The position numbers and the translations under genes were made by a program. 64,000 nucleotides of DNA from positions 57,993 through 121,992 of the forward strand of contig QZIR01000022.1 in assembly GCA_003604975.1 (NCBI GenBank), written 5' to 3'. A model generated the notes under the pieces. That model made no database searches. It worked only from the letters and a program-made list of their open reading frames with translations, and had not been told where the DNA came from. The stretch is from Desulforudis sp. Its GTDB lineage: Bacteria; Bacillota; Desulfotomaculia; Desulfotomaculales; Desulforudaceae. Positions 23,735-31,868 of the stretch are shown piece by piece. Numbering within the stretch: position 1 is the stretch's first letter; each line of letters begins with the position of its first letter.

Positions 23735-24607
23735 TTAGACCCGAATCGCCCCTCCGGCTAGATAGATCAACACCATGTTCGCCATAATGAAACCGACCCC
23801 CACTACCCAGCTGACCCCCAGCATCCAGGCCCAGCGCAGCCGGGCCGAGATGTTATCAATGAGCAGTTCCAGAACGAACATCCCCAGCGCCAGCACCACC
23901 CCGATCCACAGGGGCTGAGCCCAGAACAGGGCGATGAATCCAAGAATTAATACGATTTCGAACCAGTGCGTCAGCTTTATCAGGGCTAGGTGGCGGCCGG
24001 AGTACTCCGTGTAAACACCGCGTACGATTTCCTGGTGCGCGTGTTCGGAGGCGGCAATATCAAACGGCGACTTGCGCATTTTGATACCCAGGGCGACCAG
24101 AACGGCCACGAAGGCGAGCGGCAGATAGGGTAACAGCGGTTCCCCGAACTCGAAGACACCGGTGATCATAAAGGTCCCCGTCTTCAGGAAGATAGCCACG
24201 GCCGCGAGTAACAGAATCGGTTCATAGGCGAGCATCTGCAGGATCTCGCGGTTAGCGCCCAGATGTGAATAAGGTGATCGAACACTGAAGGCGCCAAAAA
24301 TGAGACACGCACCGGCGAAGGCAAGCACAAAGAAGATGATCAGGAGGTCCTGCTGGAAGAAGAACATAAACACAGCCACCATGGTTAACAGCAGGTATCC
24401 CCAGGCCCAGACGAGGTTCTCCCGGGTTGTCACCAGGGTATCCTTACCCCACAGTTTGAAGAAGTCATAAAACGGCTGGAGGATGGGAGGACCAATCCTC
24501 CCCTGCATTCTGGCTGTGAGTCTCCTGTCAATGCCGCACAGCAGCCCGCCGGCGACCGGGGCCAGCAGAAAGGCGACAAGCGGGAGAACCAGTTCCCCTG
24601 AACTCAC
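23735..24607 (-). CDS. echB: Ech-like hydrogenase membrane subunit B (NuoH-like)
   Basis: 290 residues with about eight membrane helices. Cytoplasmic loop motifs RMQGRIGPPILQPFYDFFKLWGK, ANREILQMLAYEP and FDIAASEHAHQEIVRGVYTEYSG are conserved in NuoH/EchB/HycD and hold the charged residues that couple redox to ion movement. It overlaps the stop of the preceding antiporter-like gene by 4 bases (ATGA). Confidence 0.93.
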   Translation of the reverse strand: MSSGELVLPLVAFLLAPVAGGLLCGIDRRLTARMQGRIGPPILQPFYDFFKLWGKDTLVTTRENLVWAWGYLLLTMVAVFMFFFQQDLLIIFFVLAFAGACLIFGAFSVRSPYSHLGANREILQMLAYEPILLLAAVAIFLKTGTFMITGVFEFGEPLLPYLPLAFVAVLVALGIKMRKSPFDIAASEHAHQEIVRGVYTEYSGRHLALIKLTHWFEIVLILGFIALFWAQPLWIGVVLALGMFVLELLIDNISARLRWAWMLGVSWVVGVGFIMANMVLIYLAGGAIRV

Positions 24608-26547
24608 ACAAACACCCCCACAAAGAGAACTAAGAGAAGAATAACTGCGGCTCCATTAATCCAGTTAGTCAGGCTGCGTTCCCCGAACAGTGATTCCCAG
24701 TAAGCGCTTCCAGTCCGAATCTTAACGCTCTGATCAGCCAGCGAATAAAAGGACGGGACTTCGGCACCGGGGACGTTTCCGCCGCACAGATAGGCCTCGC
24801 GATACTGGTCGCTCTTTACCCGGACCAAAAGCGCGGGAAGCAACAGGGCCAGGGCCACGGCGATGAACAGTGGCCAGGGGGTGAATAACCCAAAGGCGGA
24901 ACGCAGGTGCCAACCGGCGGTCTCAAAGGCCTTGGCGTAGCCCATCGTCGATTCGGCCGGGGTGATTAGGATGTTCACCAGCGGTGCTACAAAGACGCTG
25001 AGAACAACTGCCCCCGCCACCATCAACAGAATCGTGGAGTAGGACAGGAATGATTTGGGCTCTACTACGGCGCCGCGTTCAAAGGACACCAGGCTGATCA
25101 TCCGTCCGATCCACTTGGTCCAGTAGACCATCGTCGTAGCGCTGCCTACGGCCAGGAAGCCGACAACCAGCGGGAACCAGGCCGAAAACGGAACAGCCGC
25201 GGCCTGGATACTGGCCCACTTGCCGAACAACACCCCGAAGGGCACGAACAACATCGTGATCATACCCAGCATCGCTATACCTGAAAGTAAGGGCAGCTTG
25301 GCCACAAGGCCTTCCATATCTTCGATGTCCCGGCTCTCGATACGCTGCTCGATAGTGCCCACCACCAAGAACAGAACCCCCTTGGAGATGGCGTGGAACA
25401 CGATTAGCGCAATGGCCGCGGCGATCGCCAGGTCACTGTTGATACCTGCACAGCATACGATCAAGCCGAGGTTGGAGATGGTCGAATAGGCTAAAACGCG
25501 CTTCGCGTTGTGTTGACTGATCGCCACAATGGAGGTCACCATAAACACAAAGGCCCCGAAGACGGCGATGGCGACCGAAAGCTGAGTGCCCTCGTAGGCC
25601 GGCGCCAACCGCAAAACAAGATAGACGCCCGCCTTGACCATGGTGCTCGAGTGCAGCAACGCGGAGACCGGTGTGGGCGCCACCATCGCCCCCAGCAACC
25701 AACTCTGGAAGGGAACCTGAGCGGCCTTGGTAAACCCGGTAAAGCAAAACAGGGCCAGTGGTAGGAGTAGTGCCGCACCGACAGTGCCAAAACCCGTCAG
25801 ATCCTGGATCGACAGGGTTTCTCCGGCCTGCCAGAGCAGGATCATTCCCAGGACAAGGGCCGCCCCTCCCAGCAGGTTCATCCACAGGGCTCGTAGGGCG
25901 TTTCCGATCGCTTCCGCATTCAGATCGTGGCGGATCAGGTGGAAACTGCACAGTGTGGTTACTTCCCAGAAGAAGAACAGCCAGAGCAGGCTGTTGGCGA
26001 AGACCAGGCCGTTCATTGCACCCAAAAAGGCGACCATAAAGAAGAAGAAAACGTGCTGCCTGGTGTGATCCAGCTTAAGATGCGCCTCGTGGTCACGCAT
26101 GTAGTCCAAAGCGTAGATAATGATCAAACCGCCGATGATCGAAATTACCAGGGTCATTATCACCGAGAGCAGATCGATGTAGAGTACCGGCTGCACCTTT
26201 AAGCCGCTGGGCAGGATGAAGAACTTTAATACCGGGAGCATTACAGCTTGGATGCCGGCCAGGGCCAGTATCAGAGGATGCTTGGACGTAAAACCGACAT
26301 AGAGGAAGTAGGCCAGGAGGGCAAAATCCAGCACCAGAATCAGGTTATCCCATAGGTGGCCGGGGGACAACGCGATCGGCCCTGCTTCCACCACCCGCAT
26401 GAGCAACATCACCGAAGCCACCATCAACACCAGCATTGACGATATTACAAGGGGCTTAATGACTCGCGCATCCTTGACTCCGAAGGCTAGTAGCGCCGCC
26501 GCGAAGGGCATAATCACCAGAATGGCAACAAGGCTTTCCACGCCCAT
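24604..26547 (-). CDS. echA: Ech-like hydrogenase membrane subunit A (NuoL/MrpD-like ion pump)
   Basis: 647 residues, about sixteen membrane helices. The central antiporter module shows FFWEVTTLCSFHLIRH with the conserved Glu, TKAAQVPFQSWLLGAMVAPTPVSALLHSSTMVKAGVYLVLR with Lys residues of the proton path, and a long C-terminal extension. This is the ion-pumping subunit. First gene of the operon; ATG 26547 has GGAGGAGGT about 12 bases upstream, a little far. The upstream region holds a possible -10 box at 26668-26673. Confidence 0.92.
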   Translation of the reverse strand: MGVESLVAILVIMPFAAALLAFGVKDARVIKPLVISSMLVLMVASVMLLMRVVEAGPIALSPGHLWDNLILVLDFALLAYFLYVGFTSKHPLILALAGIQAVMLPVLKFFILPSGLKVQPVLYIDLLSVIMTLVISIIGGLIIIYALDYMRDHEAHLKLDHTRQHVFFFFMVAFLGAMNGLVFANSLLWLFFFWEVTTLCSFHLIRHDLNAEAIGNALRALWMNLLGGAALVLGMILLWQAGETLSIQDLTGFGTVGAALLLPLALFCFTGFTKAAQVPFQSWLLGAMVAPTPVSALLHSSTMVKAGVYLVLRLAPAYEGTQLSVAIAVFGAFVFMVTSIVAISQHNAKRVLAYSTISNLGLIVCCAGINSDLAIAAAIALIVFHAISKGVLFLVVGTIEQRIESRDIEDMEGLVAKLPLLSGIAMLGMITMLFVPFGVLFGKWASIQAAAVPFSAWFPLVVGFLAVGSATTMVYWTKWIGRMISLVSFERGAVVEPKSFLSYSTILLMVAGAVVLSVFVAPLVNILITPAESTMGYAKAFETAGWHLRSAFGLFTPWPLFIAVALALLLPALLVRVKSDQYREAYLCGGNVPGAEVPSFYSLADQSVKIRTGSAYWESLFGERSLTNWINGAAVILLLVLFVGVFV

Positions 26548-26667
26548 AATTAAGTCCGTACCTCCTCCGCATGATTCAAGGTGTTGCAGTATTACCTCTG
26601 TTAACCGACTGATTAGTTACCTTTCAAAAAACACCCGTCCCCGTCGCTTTTCTAAGGTATTAGATCC

Positions 26668-26673
26668 ATTATA
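26668..26673 (-). promoter_or_regulatory. Possible -10 box for the Ech-like operon
   Basis: TATAAT on the minus strand about 120 bases before echA, in the only non-coding stretch upstream of the operon (26548-26853). The -35 region 17 bases upstream is poor. The rest of this gap shows no other recognisable element except the inverted repeats at its far end. Confidence 0.4.
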
Positions 26674-26853
26674 CTTGTATTCCCCCGACTGGTCTTTTAA
26701 TAGTCGTTGAATGGCTTTGAAGGAAGATCGAGTGGTAGTATTTCGGACTTTTCCGGTTTGTATAGACAATTCTAACGATTAGACCTCACCAAGTCAACCT
26801 TGTTAATCGGATTTATTAGTCTCCTTGGGGTTTGGAGCGCTGCATCCGGCCAT

Positions 26854-26964
26854 CTAGCACTACTACGTTAAGTAGGTGCTCTAACAGTAGTTCCTTCTTA
26901 TTTATGCCATTAGAATGGGCATGAAATTCCTCTTTTGGCAACACACTTAACGTAGTAGTACTAG
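26854..26964. repeat. 20-bp inverted repeats flanking 71 bases (possible MITE-like element)
   Basis: 26854-26873 and 26945-26964 are inverted copies matching at 19 of 20 positions. Both begin CTAG at the outer edge. The inner 71 bases contain a small hairpin (ATGCC 26904-26908 with GGCAT 26918-26922) and no gene. The right arm contains the stop codon of the DUF362 gene. No T-run follows the structure, so it is not a standard terminator; it could be a tiny non-autonomous insertion at a CTAG site or a large RNA hairpin. Confidence 0.65.
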
Positions 26965-28082
26965 GTTATATGCACCAGTGTATAATCACGTGTACCGAGC
27001 CCGATCTGCTCTCCGTATTCCAGCTGCCGGCTCCAGTCGATCTGCGGATAAAGCGTTCTAAACTTATCCGGGGTATCAGTCTTCGCCCCCAGGCGGCTGG
27101 CTGCAAGTCCCCGCTCTGCATTGACCAAGTCCACACAAGCCTGGTCCAGAGCCACTGGATCGACAGAGGCCAGGACACCAATGTCCCGGACAATCGGGGA
27201 GTCGCTCCAACCGCAGCAGTCGCAATCCGGGGTAACGTTGTTCACAAAGGATATAAACACGGACTTACCGATCTTGTCCTTGAGAACCCCCCAGGCATAT
27301 TCCACGATTTTCTCTTGAATGATGTCAGGCTCGGTTTTCCAGTTGATCGCGATCGAGCCGTAGCTGCAGGTCACGGTACACTCTCCACAGCCGATACACT
27401 CTCCCTCATCGATTCTGGCTACGACACTGTCCCCGGCGACGTTAGACAGCTTTACAGCGCCCGTGGGACACCACTCGAGGCAGTGTCCACACCCTCGGCA
27501 CTTTTGGGCATCCACAGTTGGTAGGATGTCGGAATGCATCATTTGCTTCCCGCTCCGGCTGCCGAGTCCCATCCCGATGTTCTTAAGGGCGCCCCCGAAA
27601 CCGGTTGCCTCGTGGCCTTTGAAGTGCGTGACACATAACAGAGCATCAGCATCACATACAGCACTGCCAATCTTGACTGTCTTGAAGTGTTTCAGGTTGA
27701 CCTCGATCTCGCGATAGTCCTTCCCCTTTAAGCCGTCGGCGATAACCAGCGGAGCGTTGACCACAGCAAAGTCAAATCCGTGCTTGACTGCCGCTTCCAG
27801 GTGGTCGACGGCGTTGGCCCGGCTCCCCACGTACAGGGTGTTGGCATCAGTGAGGAACGGTTTTCCCCCGTCTTTGCGCACCAGGTCCACCAGCAGGCGA
27901 ATGAACTGGGGTCGGATATAGGTAATGTTCCCGGTCTCCCCAAAATGGAGTTTGAGGGCTACCAGATCGTCCTTTTCAAGGCCTTTGCCAAAACCGGTCC
28001 GCCCGTAGAGTTTGCCCAGCTTGTCAAAGAGGTTCTGCTTGCGGTTGCTGCGCATATCCATAAATAGTATAGGAACGGGCAT
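26961..28082 (-). CDS. DUF362-domain protein with two [4Fe-4S] ferredoxin motifs
   Basis: 373 residues. An N-terminal DUF362 domain (VALKLHFGETGNITYIRP, FLTDANTLYVGSR) is split by a bacterial ferredoxin insert near residues 190-245 with CRGCGHCLEWCP and CIGCGECTVTC, then CDCCG with SVDPVALDQACVDLV. It should carry two [4Fe-4S] clusters. Homologues are common in clostridia and archaea; the substrate is unknown. It is transcribed toward the Ech-like operon but separated from it by 400 bases. Its stop codon lies inside one arm of the inverted repeat. Confidence 0.88.
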   Translation of the reverse strand: MPVPILFMDMRSNRKQNLFDKLGKLYGRTGFGKGLEKDDLVALKLHFGETGNITYIRPQFIRLLVDLVRKDGGKPFLTDANTLYVGSRANAVDHLEAAVKHGFDFAVVNAPLVIADGLKGKDYREIEVNLKHFKTVKIGSAVCDADALLCVTHFKGHEATGFGGALKNIGMGLGSRSGKQMMHSDILPTVDAQKCRGCGHCLEWCPTGAVKLSNVAGDSVVARIDEGECIGCGECTVTCSYGSIAINWKTEPDIIQEKIVEYAWGVLKDKIGKSVFISFVNNVTPDCDCCGWSDSPIVRDIGVLASVDPVALDQACVDLVNAERGLAASRLGAKTDTPDKFRTLYPQIDWSRQLEYGEQIGLGTRDYTLVHIT

Positions 28083-28166
28083 CGTATACCTCCTGGCGAA
28101 TCATTGTAGAGTTCACGCATTCTAGTCTTTTCGATAATTCAGCATAAAACCCTTTCTTTTATACAG

Positions 28167-28198
28167 AAAATGGCCGGACTCCCATAGGGAACCCGGCC
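28167..28198 (-). terminator. Intrinsic terminator after the LysM/SleB gene
   Basis: Two-part stem GGCCGG/CCGGCC (28172-28177 with 28193-28198) and TCCC/GGGA inside it. On the minus strand ATTTTCTG follows. It lies 30 bases beyond the cell-wall hydrolase stop. Confidence 0.7.
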
Positions 28199-28229
28199 CG
28201 TAATAACTGCTATGTGGTCTGGTCCACCG

Positions 28230-29027
28230 TTATCTAGCGTAGGCAAAGGTGAAGGCGCCAAGTCTCCGGGCCACCGGAAGCGCGTGCAGAAACCGGTTAC
28301 TTACCCATGGCTCAAAGAAAAATGTTGCTCCATAGGATGGATCCCATCCGTTAAGGGCCTCGCGTGCGGCCCGTCTCGCTTCGGGCGAGGCCGGACGGTT
28401 GATCCACCCGTTTAGTACAGGTTCAAACTGCACCCTTCCCCAGGTTCGGTCATAAATAACCGCGCTGATGGTGTTGGGAAACTTGTAGCTCCTAACCCGG
28501 TTCAGGATGACCGCACCAACCGCCACTTTGACTTCGAAGGCCTGGTTGTCTGCTTCGGCCGTAATCAGACGGGCGAGCAGGTCAAAATCACTTGCCGAGG
28601 CCGAGGTAACCCGGCCAGATAAGACCGGCAGTCCACGACTTACCGACGCCGATGCTCGTGAAGGGATCACCAGCTTCTGGCCGGGATGCAGGACTGAACT
28701 CCGCAGGCCGTTAACACGCATCGTCTCATCTACGCTAACGCCGTGACGCTGTGCGATTTTAAACAGAGTGTCACCGCGCCGGACGGTATAAACATTGCCT
28801 TTTGAGGGGATGGTAAGCTTCTGACCAGGATCAATCCTGGAGGACGACCCGAGACCGTTAGCCGACCGCAGATCTTGAACGGAGACGTTAAAGCGTTGAC
28901 CAATCTTATACAAGGAATCACCGGGTACTACCGTATAACTAGCTGCCAGCGCTGCACCGACCGGCACAAGTAAAAGAAGCGCAGAAAACAGTAGCGTGAG
29001 AACGAAGTGCAAACCTTTTCCTCCCAT
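28230..29027 (-). CDS. Secreted cell-wall hydrolase: two LysM domains plus SleB-type catalytic domain
   Basis: About 265 residues. Signal peptide (LTLLFSALLLLVPVGAALA); two LysM repeats (YTVVPGDSLYKIGQRF and YTVRRGDTLFKIAQRH); then a cell-wall hydrolase_2 (SleB/CwlJ) domain with RLITAEADNQAFEVKVAVGAVILNRV and VIYDRTWGRVQFEPV, including the catalytic Glu. Such enzymes cut spore cortex or vegetative peptidoglycan. Open frame reaches a GTG at 29066, but that lies within the riboswitch. ATG 29027 is at the riboswitch edge with GGAGG only 2 bases away; TTG 29012 has GGAGG at 7 bases and gives a clean signal peptide, so it is an equally likely true start. Confidence 0.92.
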   Translation of the reverse strand: MGGKGLHFVLTLLFSALLLLVPVGAALAASYTVVPGDSLYKIGQRFNVSVQDLRSANGLGSSSRIDPGQKLTIPSKGNVYTVRRGDTLFKIAQRHGVSVDETMRVNGLRSSVLHPGQKLVIPSRASASVSRGLPVLSGRVTSASASDFDLLARLITAEADNQAFEVKVAVGAVILNRVRSYKFPNTISAVIYDRTWGRVQFEPVLNGWINRPASPEARRAAREALNGWDPSYGATFFFEPWVSNRFLHALPVARRLGAFTFAYAR

Positions 29028-29028
29028 G

Positions 29029-29162
29029 GCCTCCGAGGTTAGTTGACGGGTTAGGGTTGAGGGCACCCCACCGGATTCCTGGACTCACCTCCTGAGCTTG
29101 TCCGGTTTCACCCCTGATCTAATTCCCCCGTTCTCTGCCAGATAAGACAGAGATTCGGCCTT
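29029..29162 (-). promoter_or_regulatory. c-di-AMP riboswitch (ydaO/yuaA class) before the cell-wall hydrolase
   Basis: The minus strand carries the landmarks of the ydaO class in order: GGCCGAATCTCTG, CAGAGAACGGGGGAA, GGGGTGAAACC, AACCCGTCAACTAACCTCG and GGAGGCC. The 5' GGCC and 3' GGCC can form the closing P1 helix. The class is known to bind c-di-AMP and shut off cell-wall hydrolase genes. The 3' P1 strand contains the GGAGG next to the start codon, so ligand binding could block translation; no separate terminator is seen between aptamer and gene. Confidence 0.85.
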
Positions 29163-29170
29163 TTTTCGTT

Positions 29171-29176
29171 ATTATA
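29171..29176 (-). promoter_or_regulatory. -10 box for the riboswitch-cell-wall hydrolase transcript
   Basis: TATAAT on the minus strand about 9 bases before the first riboswitch base, at the spacing expected for a start just at the aptamer. The -35 is weak. It lies between the stop of the 29183-29620 gene and the riboswitch. Confidence 0.5.
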
Positions 29177-29182
29177 CCTGAT

Positions 29183-29620
29183 TTACACTTCACATCCAGA
29201 CTGAAAATCCTGGGATTGGCAGTCGAATTCACCATGTAATGAGGCCTTTACCATGTTCAAAAGCTGGTCGAGCGCTTTCTCTCCGTTCTCAACGAGCAAG
29301 GTAATCTCGTCTGGCCGTGCTCGCTCAATATGAATCCCGACCACGACCACCACCGGCACCCCGAGTTTCCGGGCCGCATGGGCGGCGGCCGGACGGGCAA
29401 TCTCATCATCACGGTGTCCGAGGCGGGGCACCACGGTTACATTACTACTCAGCTTATGGGGGTCCTCAAGGCTCGGTCGGGGTACTCCAAAGGCTACGGC
29501 ACCCACGTGCGGTTGCTCACCACCCAGGACCTCTATGTTTACTCCGTCGGCGGTAACCGTGGCTGCCGCCTCAACCAGATACCTGCCTTCTCCGGCACAC
29601 GCCTGTAAGCGGACGACCAT
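29183..29620 (-). CDS. Conserved small protein, possibly LpdD-like (prenylated-flavin chaperone family)
   Basis: 145 residues without membrane segments. Conserved-looking features: a start VVRLQACAGEGRYLVEAAATVTADG, a Gly-Gly-rich segment, VTVVPRLGHRDDEIARPAAAHAARKLG, and VVVVVGIHIERARPDEI. The pattern is reminiscent of the small LpdD-type proteins that accompany UbiD-like decarboxylases, but this is weak recall and no decarboxylase is adjacent. ATG 29620 has an AGGAGAGG ribosome site. It is divergent from the DUF1657 gene. Function not assigned. Confidence 0.6.
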   Translation of the reverse strand: MVVRLQACAGEGRYLVEAAATVTADGVNIEVLGGEQPHVGAVAFGVPRPSLEDPHKLSSNVTVVPRLGHRDDEIARPAAAHAARKLGVPVVVVVGIHIERARPDEITLLVENGEKALDQLLNMVKASLHGEFDCQSQDFQSGCEV

Positions 29621-29701
29621 GAGTTTTCCTCTCCTGAATAATAATCTGGCCGGTTTGGGTTAGATTAAGATGAAGAATAACTGTACAGGAGGTATCATTT
29701 G

Positions 29702-29929
29702 ATGACCGTGGGGCAGAAAATGCATCAAACCCTGGCCACCCTTCAAAGCTGCGCAGGTGATATGAAGTCCTATGCCCTGGAAACCCAGGACACCAACGCC
29801 AAAAAAATGTTTGCCGACTTCGCGAATCAGCTTGAGACCATCACCGAGGGGTTCAAGGGCCGAGTAAACTACATCGAGCAGCAGGAACCCCAATACAAGG
29901 TATTTGAACGGGCCCAACAGCAACAGTAA
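29702..29929 (+). CDS. DUF1657-family small protein
   Basis: 75 residues, all helical: TVGQKMHQTLATLQSCAGDMKSYALETQD, then KKMFADFANQLETITEGFKGRVNYIEQQEPQYKVF. This is the DUF1657 signature, found in spore-formers, often near spoVA genes. ATG 29702 has AGGAGGT upstream. It stands alone on the plus strand with its own strong terminator. A spore-associated role is inferred from family distribution only. Confidence 0.88.
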   Translation: MTVGQKMHQTLATLQSCAGDMKSYALETQDTNAKKMFADFANQLETITEGFKGRVNYIEQQEPQYKVFERAQQQQ

Positions 29930-29931
29930 CC

Positions 29932-29963
29932 GTAGAAGACGCTGGCAGCGTCTTCTACTTTTT
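29932..29963 (+). terminator. Strong intrinsic terminator after the DUF1657 gene
   Basis: Perfect 12-bp stem (29932-29943 with 29947-29958), 3-base loop, then TTTTT (29959-29963). It overlaps the stop codon of selB on the other strand. Confidence 0.92.
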
Positions 29964-31868
29964 GGTCAGTTTTCGCTTATCCCCCACCCGTTTAGTGAAC
30001 CGTTGCTGGTCGAAGTATTCCAGTAACGGCAACACGTACTTGCGTGATGAGTTCAGCAGATCACGGGCCTCGCCGATGGTTATCTCCCTGTTTTCCCGCA
30101 AGTAGCCTTCCAGGGCCTGCCTTGTCGTTTCAATAGCCTCGTTGTGAAAGTACAGCTCCGGCGTCACCCGATGCACGGTGCCATGGCGCGTCAGGTAGGA
30201 CAGGTACTCGGTCGTCAAATCGGGGTCCGCGCCAGCTCTAGCCAAGACATCGGACGCGCTGTCAGGCTGGATGCCTGCAGCCTTAAGATCGGCGGTGACC
30301 CGGTTTACGACTTGGTAGAGTTTGTCCGGCAGCACGTCCGTCGCGTGTGGCAGGGCAATAGTCTGGGGTTGCAAGACGACGGTCTCTTCCGCTTCCAGGA
30401 GGCTCAACATGGTGCTGAACACTTTGGGCGAGACCTGTGGTAGGGTGCGGGAGCGCATCTCCTCCCTGGGATACCCTTCCCGCAAGGGGAAGGCCCGGTG
30501 GAACTCCCTGAGGGTAGCCAACACGCTTTCCTTCCAATCCCGGTACTTGGATCCTGAAAGGAAAAACACCTGCTCGTCAACTCTTATCTGAACGGCCGTG
30601 CCATCTTCCACCAGCTGGCGGCACAGGTTAGTAACCTCATCCTTCTCCAGTCCGGTTAGCTCGGCAATCTCCGCGCCGCTCATCTGGATCGCCCGCTCAC
30701 CTAACAACTGTTCCACCTGCTCCCGGGGCGTGCCCATTTCCAGCGTCTCCAGGGCACTGATTACATCATCCCGGAATCGCTTGTGCCGTACTGGATTAGG
30801 ATTGATGACCAGGCCACCGCCAATGGTCCGCATCGGAGAGTATGACCGGATCACGAAGCGATCTCCCTTGGCCGCCACCCCATAGTGGTCGAGTACAATC
30901 TGGGCGTAACACTCTTCCCCAGGCGCCAGCTCGTTCCGATCCAGCAAGAGCACCCGGGCGATAATCTCTGCCGACCCCAGGTGAAAACGCACCCTTGCCC
31001 TATTTTTCAGATTCCGTTTGGTTCCCTTAAGCAGAAACAACCTGACATCGACATATCGGGAAGGGGTAAACACGCCAGGCGTCACCATCACCTCGCCCCG
31101 GCCGACGTCCTCTACTTCCACCCCGGTGATGTTTACAGCCACACGATGCCCTGCTTCGACTTCCGTTGCCTTTTCCTTGTGAACCTGGAGCGAGCGGATC
31201 CGGCTGTTCTGCCCGGACGGTAGGATGTCCACCAAATCGCCAACATGCAGCGTCCCCGACGCCAGCGTCCCGGTAACCACGGTTCCAAAACCAACCACGG
31301 AAAAGACCCGGTCAATGGGCAGCAAGGCCGGTCCGGTGGTATTCCTTTGGGGAAGATCGGCCGCCAGATCATCAATCAATTTGATCAGTTCGGGCAGTCC
31401 CTGGCCCGTGGCCCCGGAAACGTGCAGGACGGGGGCGTCCTTCAACACCGTTTCGCTCAGGTACTCACGTACCTCTTCGTCCACAAGGCCAAGCCAGTCT
31501 TCGTCCACCATATCGATCTTGGTAAGGACGACGATTCCCTTTTCAATTCCGAGCAGTTGAATAATGTCCAGGTGCTCTCGCGTCTGTGGCATTACACCCT
31601 CATCGGCAGCGATCACCAGGAGCACCAGGTCAATCCCACCGACTCCGGCCAACATGTGTTTAACAAACCGCTCGTGGCCGGGAACATCAACGATCCCCGC
31701 CCGTCGACCGCTGGGCAGGTTCATATAAGCAAAACCCAGTTCAATGGAGATGCCCCGTTCCTTCTCTTCCCGTAAACGGTCGGTGTCAATCCCGGTAAGA
31801 GCACGGATAAGGGTGGTCTTACCGTGGTCGACGTGTCCGGCCGTACCGATAACCAAATCGCGCATCAA
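29955..31868 (-). CDS. selB: Selenocysteine-specific elongation factor SelB
   Basis: 637 residues. An EF-Tu-like GTPase domain ([19 protein letters not shown] at 7-25, [20 protein letters not shown]) is followed by two beta-barrel domains and then winged-helix repeats in the C-terminal 270 residues that bind the SECIS hairpin of selenoprotein mRNAs. It delivers Sec-tRNA to UGA codons. The start overlaps the stop of selA by 4 bases (ATGA). Length is typical. No selenoprotein gene with an in-frame TGA was recognised in this window. Confidence 0.96.
   Translation of the reverse strand: MMRDLVIGTAGHVDHGKTTLIRALTGIDTDRLREEKERGISIELGFAYMNLPSGRRAGIVDVPGHERFVKHMLAGVGGIDLVLLVIAADEGVMPQTREHLDIIQLLGIEKGIVVLTKIDMVDEDWLGLVDEEVREYLSETVLKDAPVLHVSGATGQGLPELIKLIDDLAADLPQRNTTGPALLPIDRVFSVVGFGTVVTGTLASGTLHVGDLVDILPSGQNSRIRSLQVHKEKATEVEAGHRVAVNITGVEVEDVGRGEVMVTPGVFTPSRYVDVRLFLLKGTKRNLKNRARVRFHLGSAEIIARVLLLDRNELAPGEECYAQIVLDHYGVAAKGDRFVIRSYSPMRTIGGGLVINPNPVRHKRFRDDVISALETLEMGTPREQVEQLLGERAIQMSGAEIAELTGLEKDEVTNLCRQLVEDGTAVQIRVDEQVFFLSGSKYRDWKESVLATLREFHRAFPLREGYPREEMRSRTLPQVSPKVFSTMLSLLEAEETVVLQPQTIALPHATDVLPDKLYQVVNRVTADLKAAGIQPDSASDVLARAGADPDLTTEYLSYLTRHGTVHRVTPELYFHNEAIETTRQALEGYLRENREITIGEARDLLNSSRKYVLPLLEYFDQQRFTKRVGDKRKLTKK

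Noticed and set aside
21693..26547. Complex I (nuo) fragment instead of hydrogenase
   Set aside because: The large subunit keeps both nickel-binding Cys pairs, which NuoD lacks, and gene order fits Ech.
26859..26960. Integron attC site suggested by GTTAAGT and ACTTAAC in the inverted repeat
   Set aside because: In attC the RYYYAAC box is at the 5' outer end and GTTRRRY at the 3' outer end. Here they are in the opposite order and lie inside the arms; no integrase or cassette array is present.
29028..29066. GTG 29066 as start of the cell-wall hydrolase
   Set aside because: This GTG and the following codons are conserved riboswitch sequence; the signal peptide begins after 29027.
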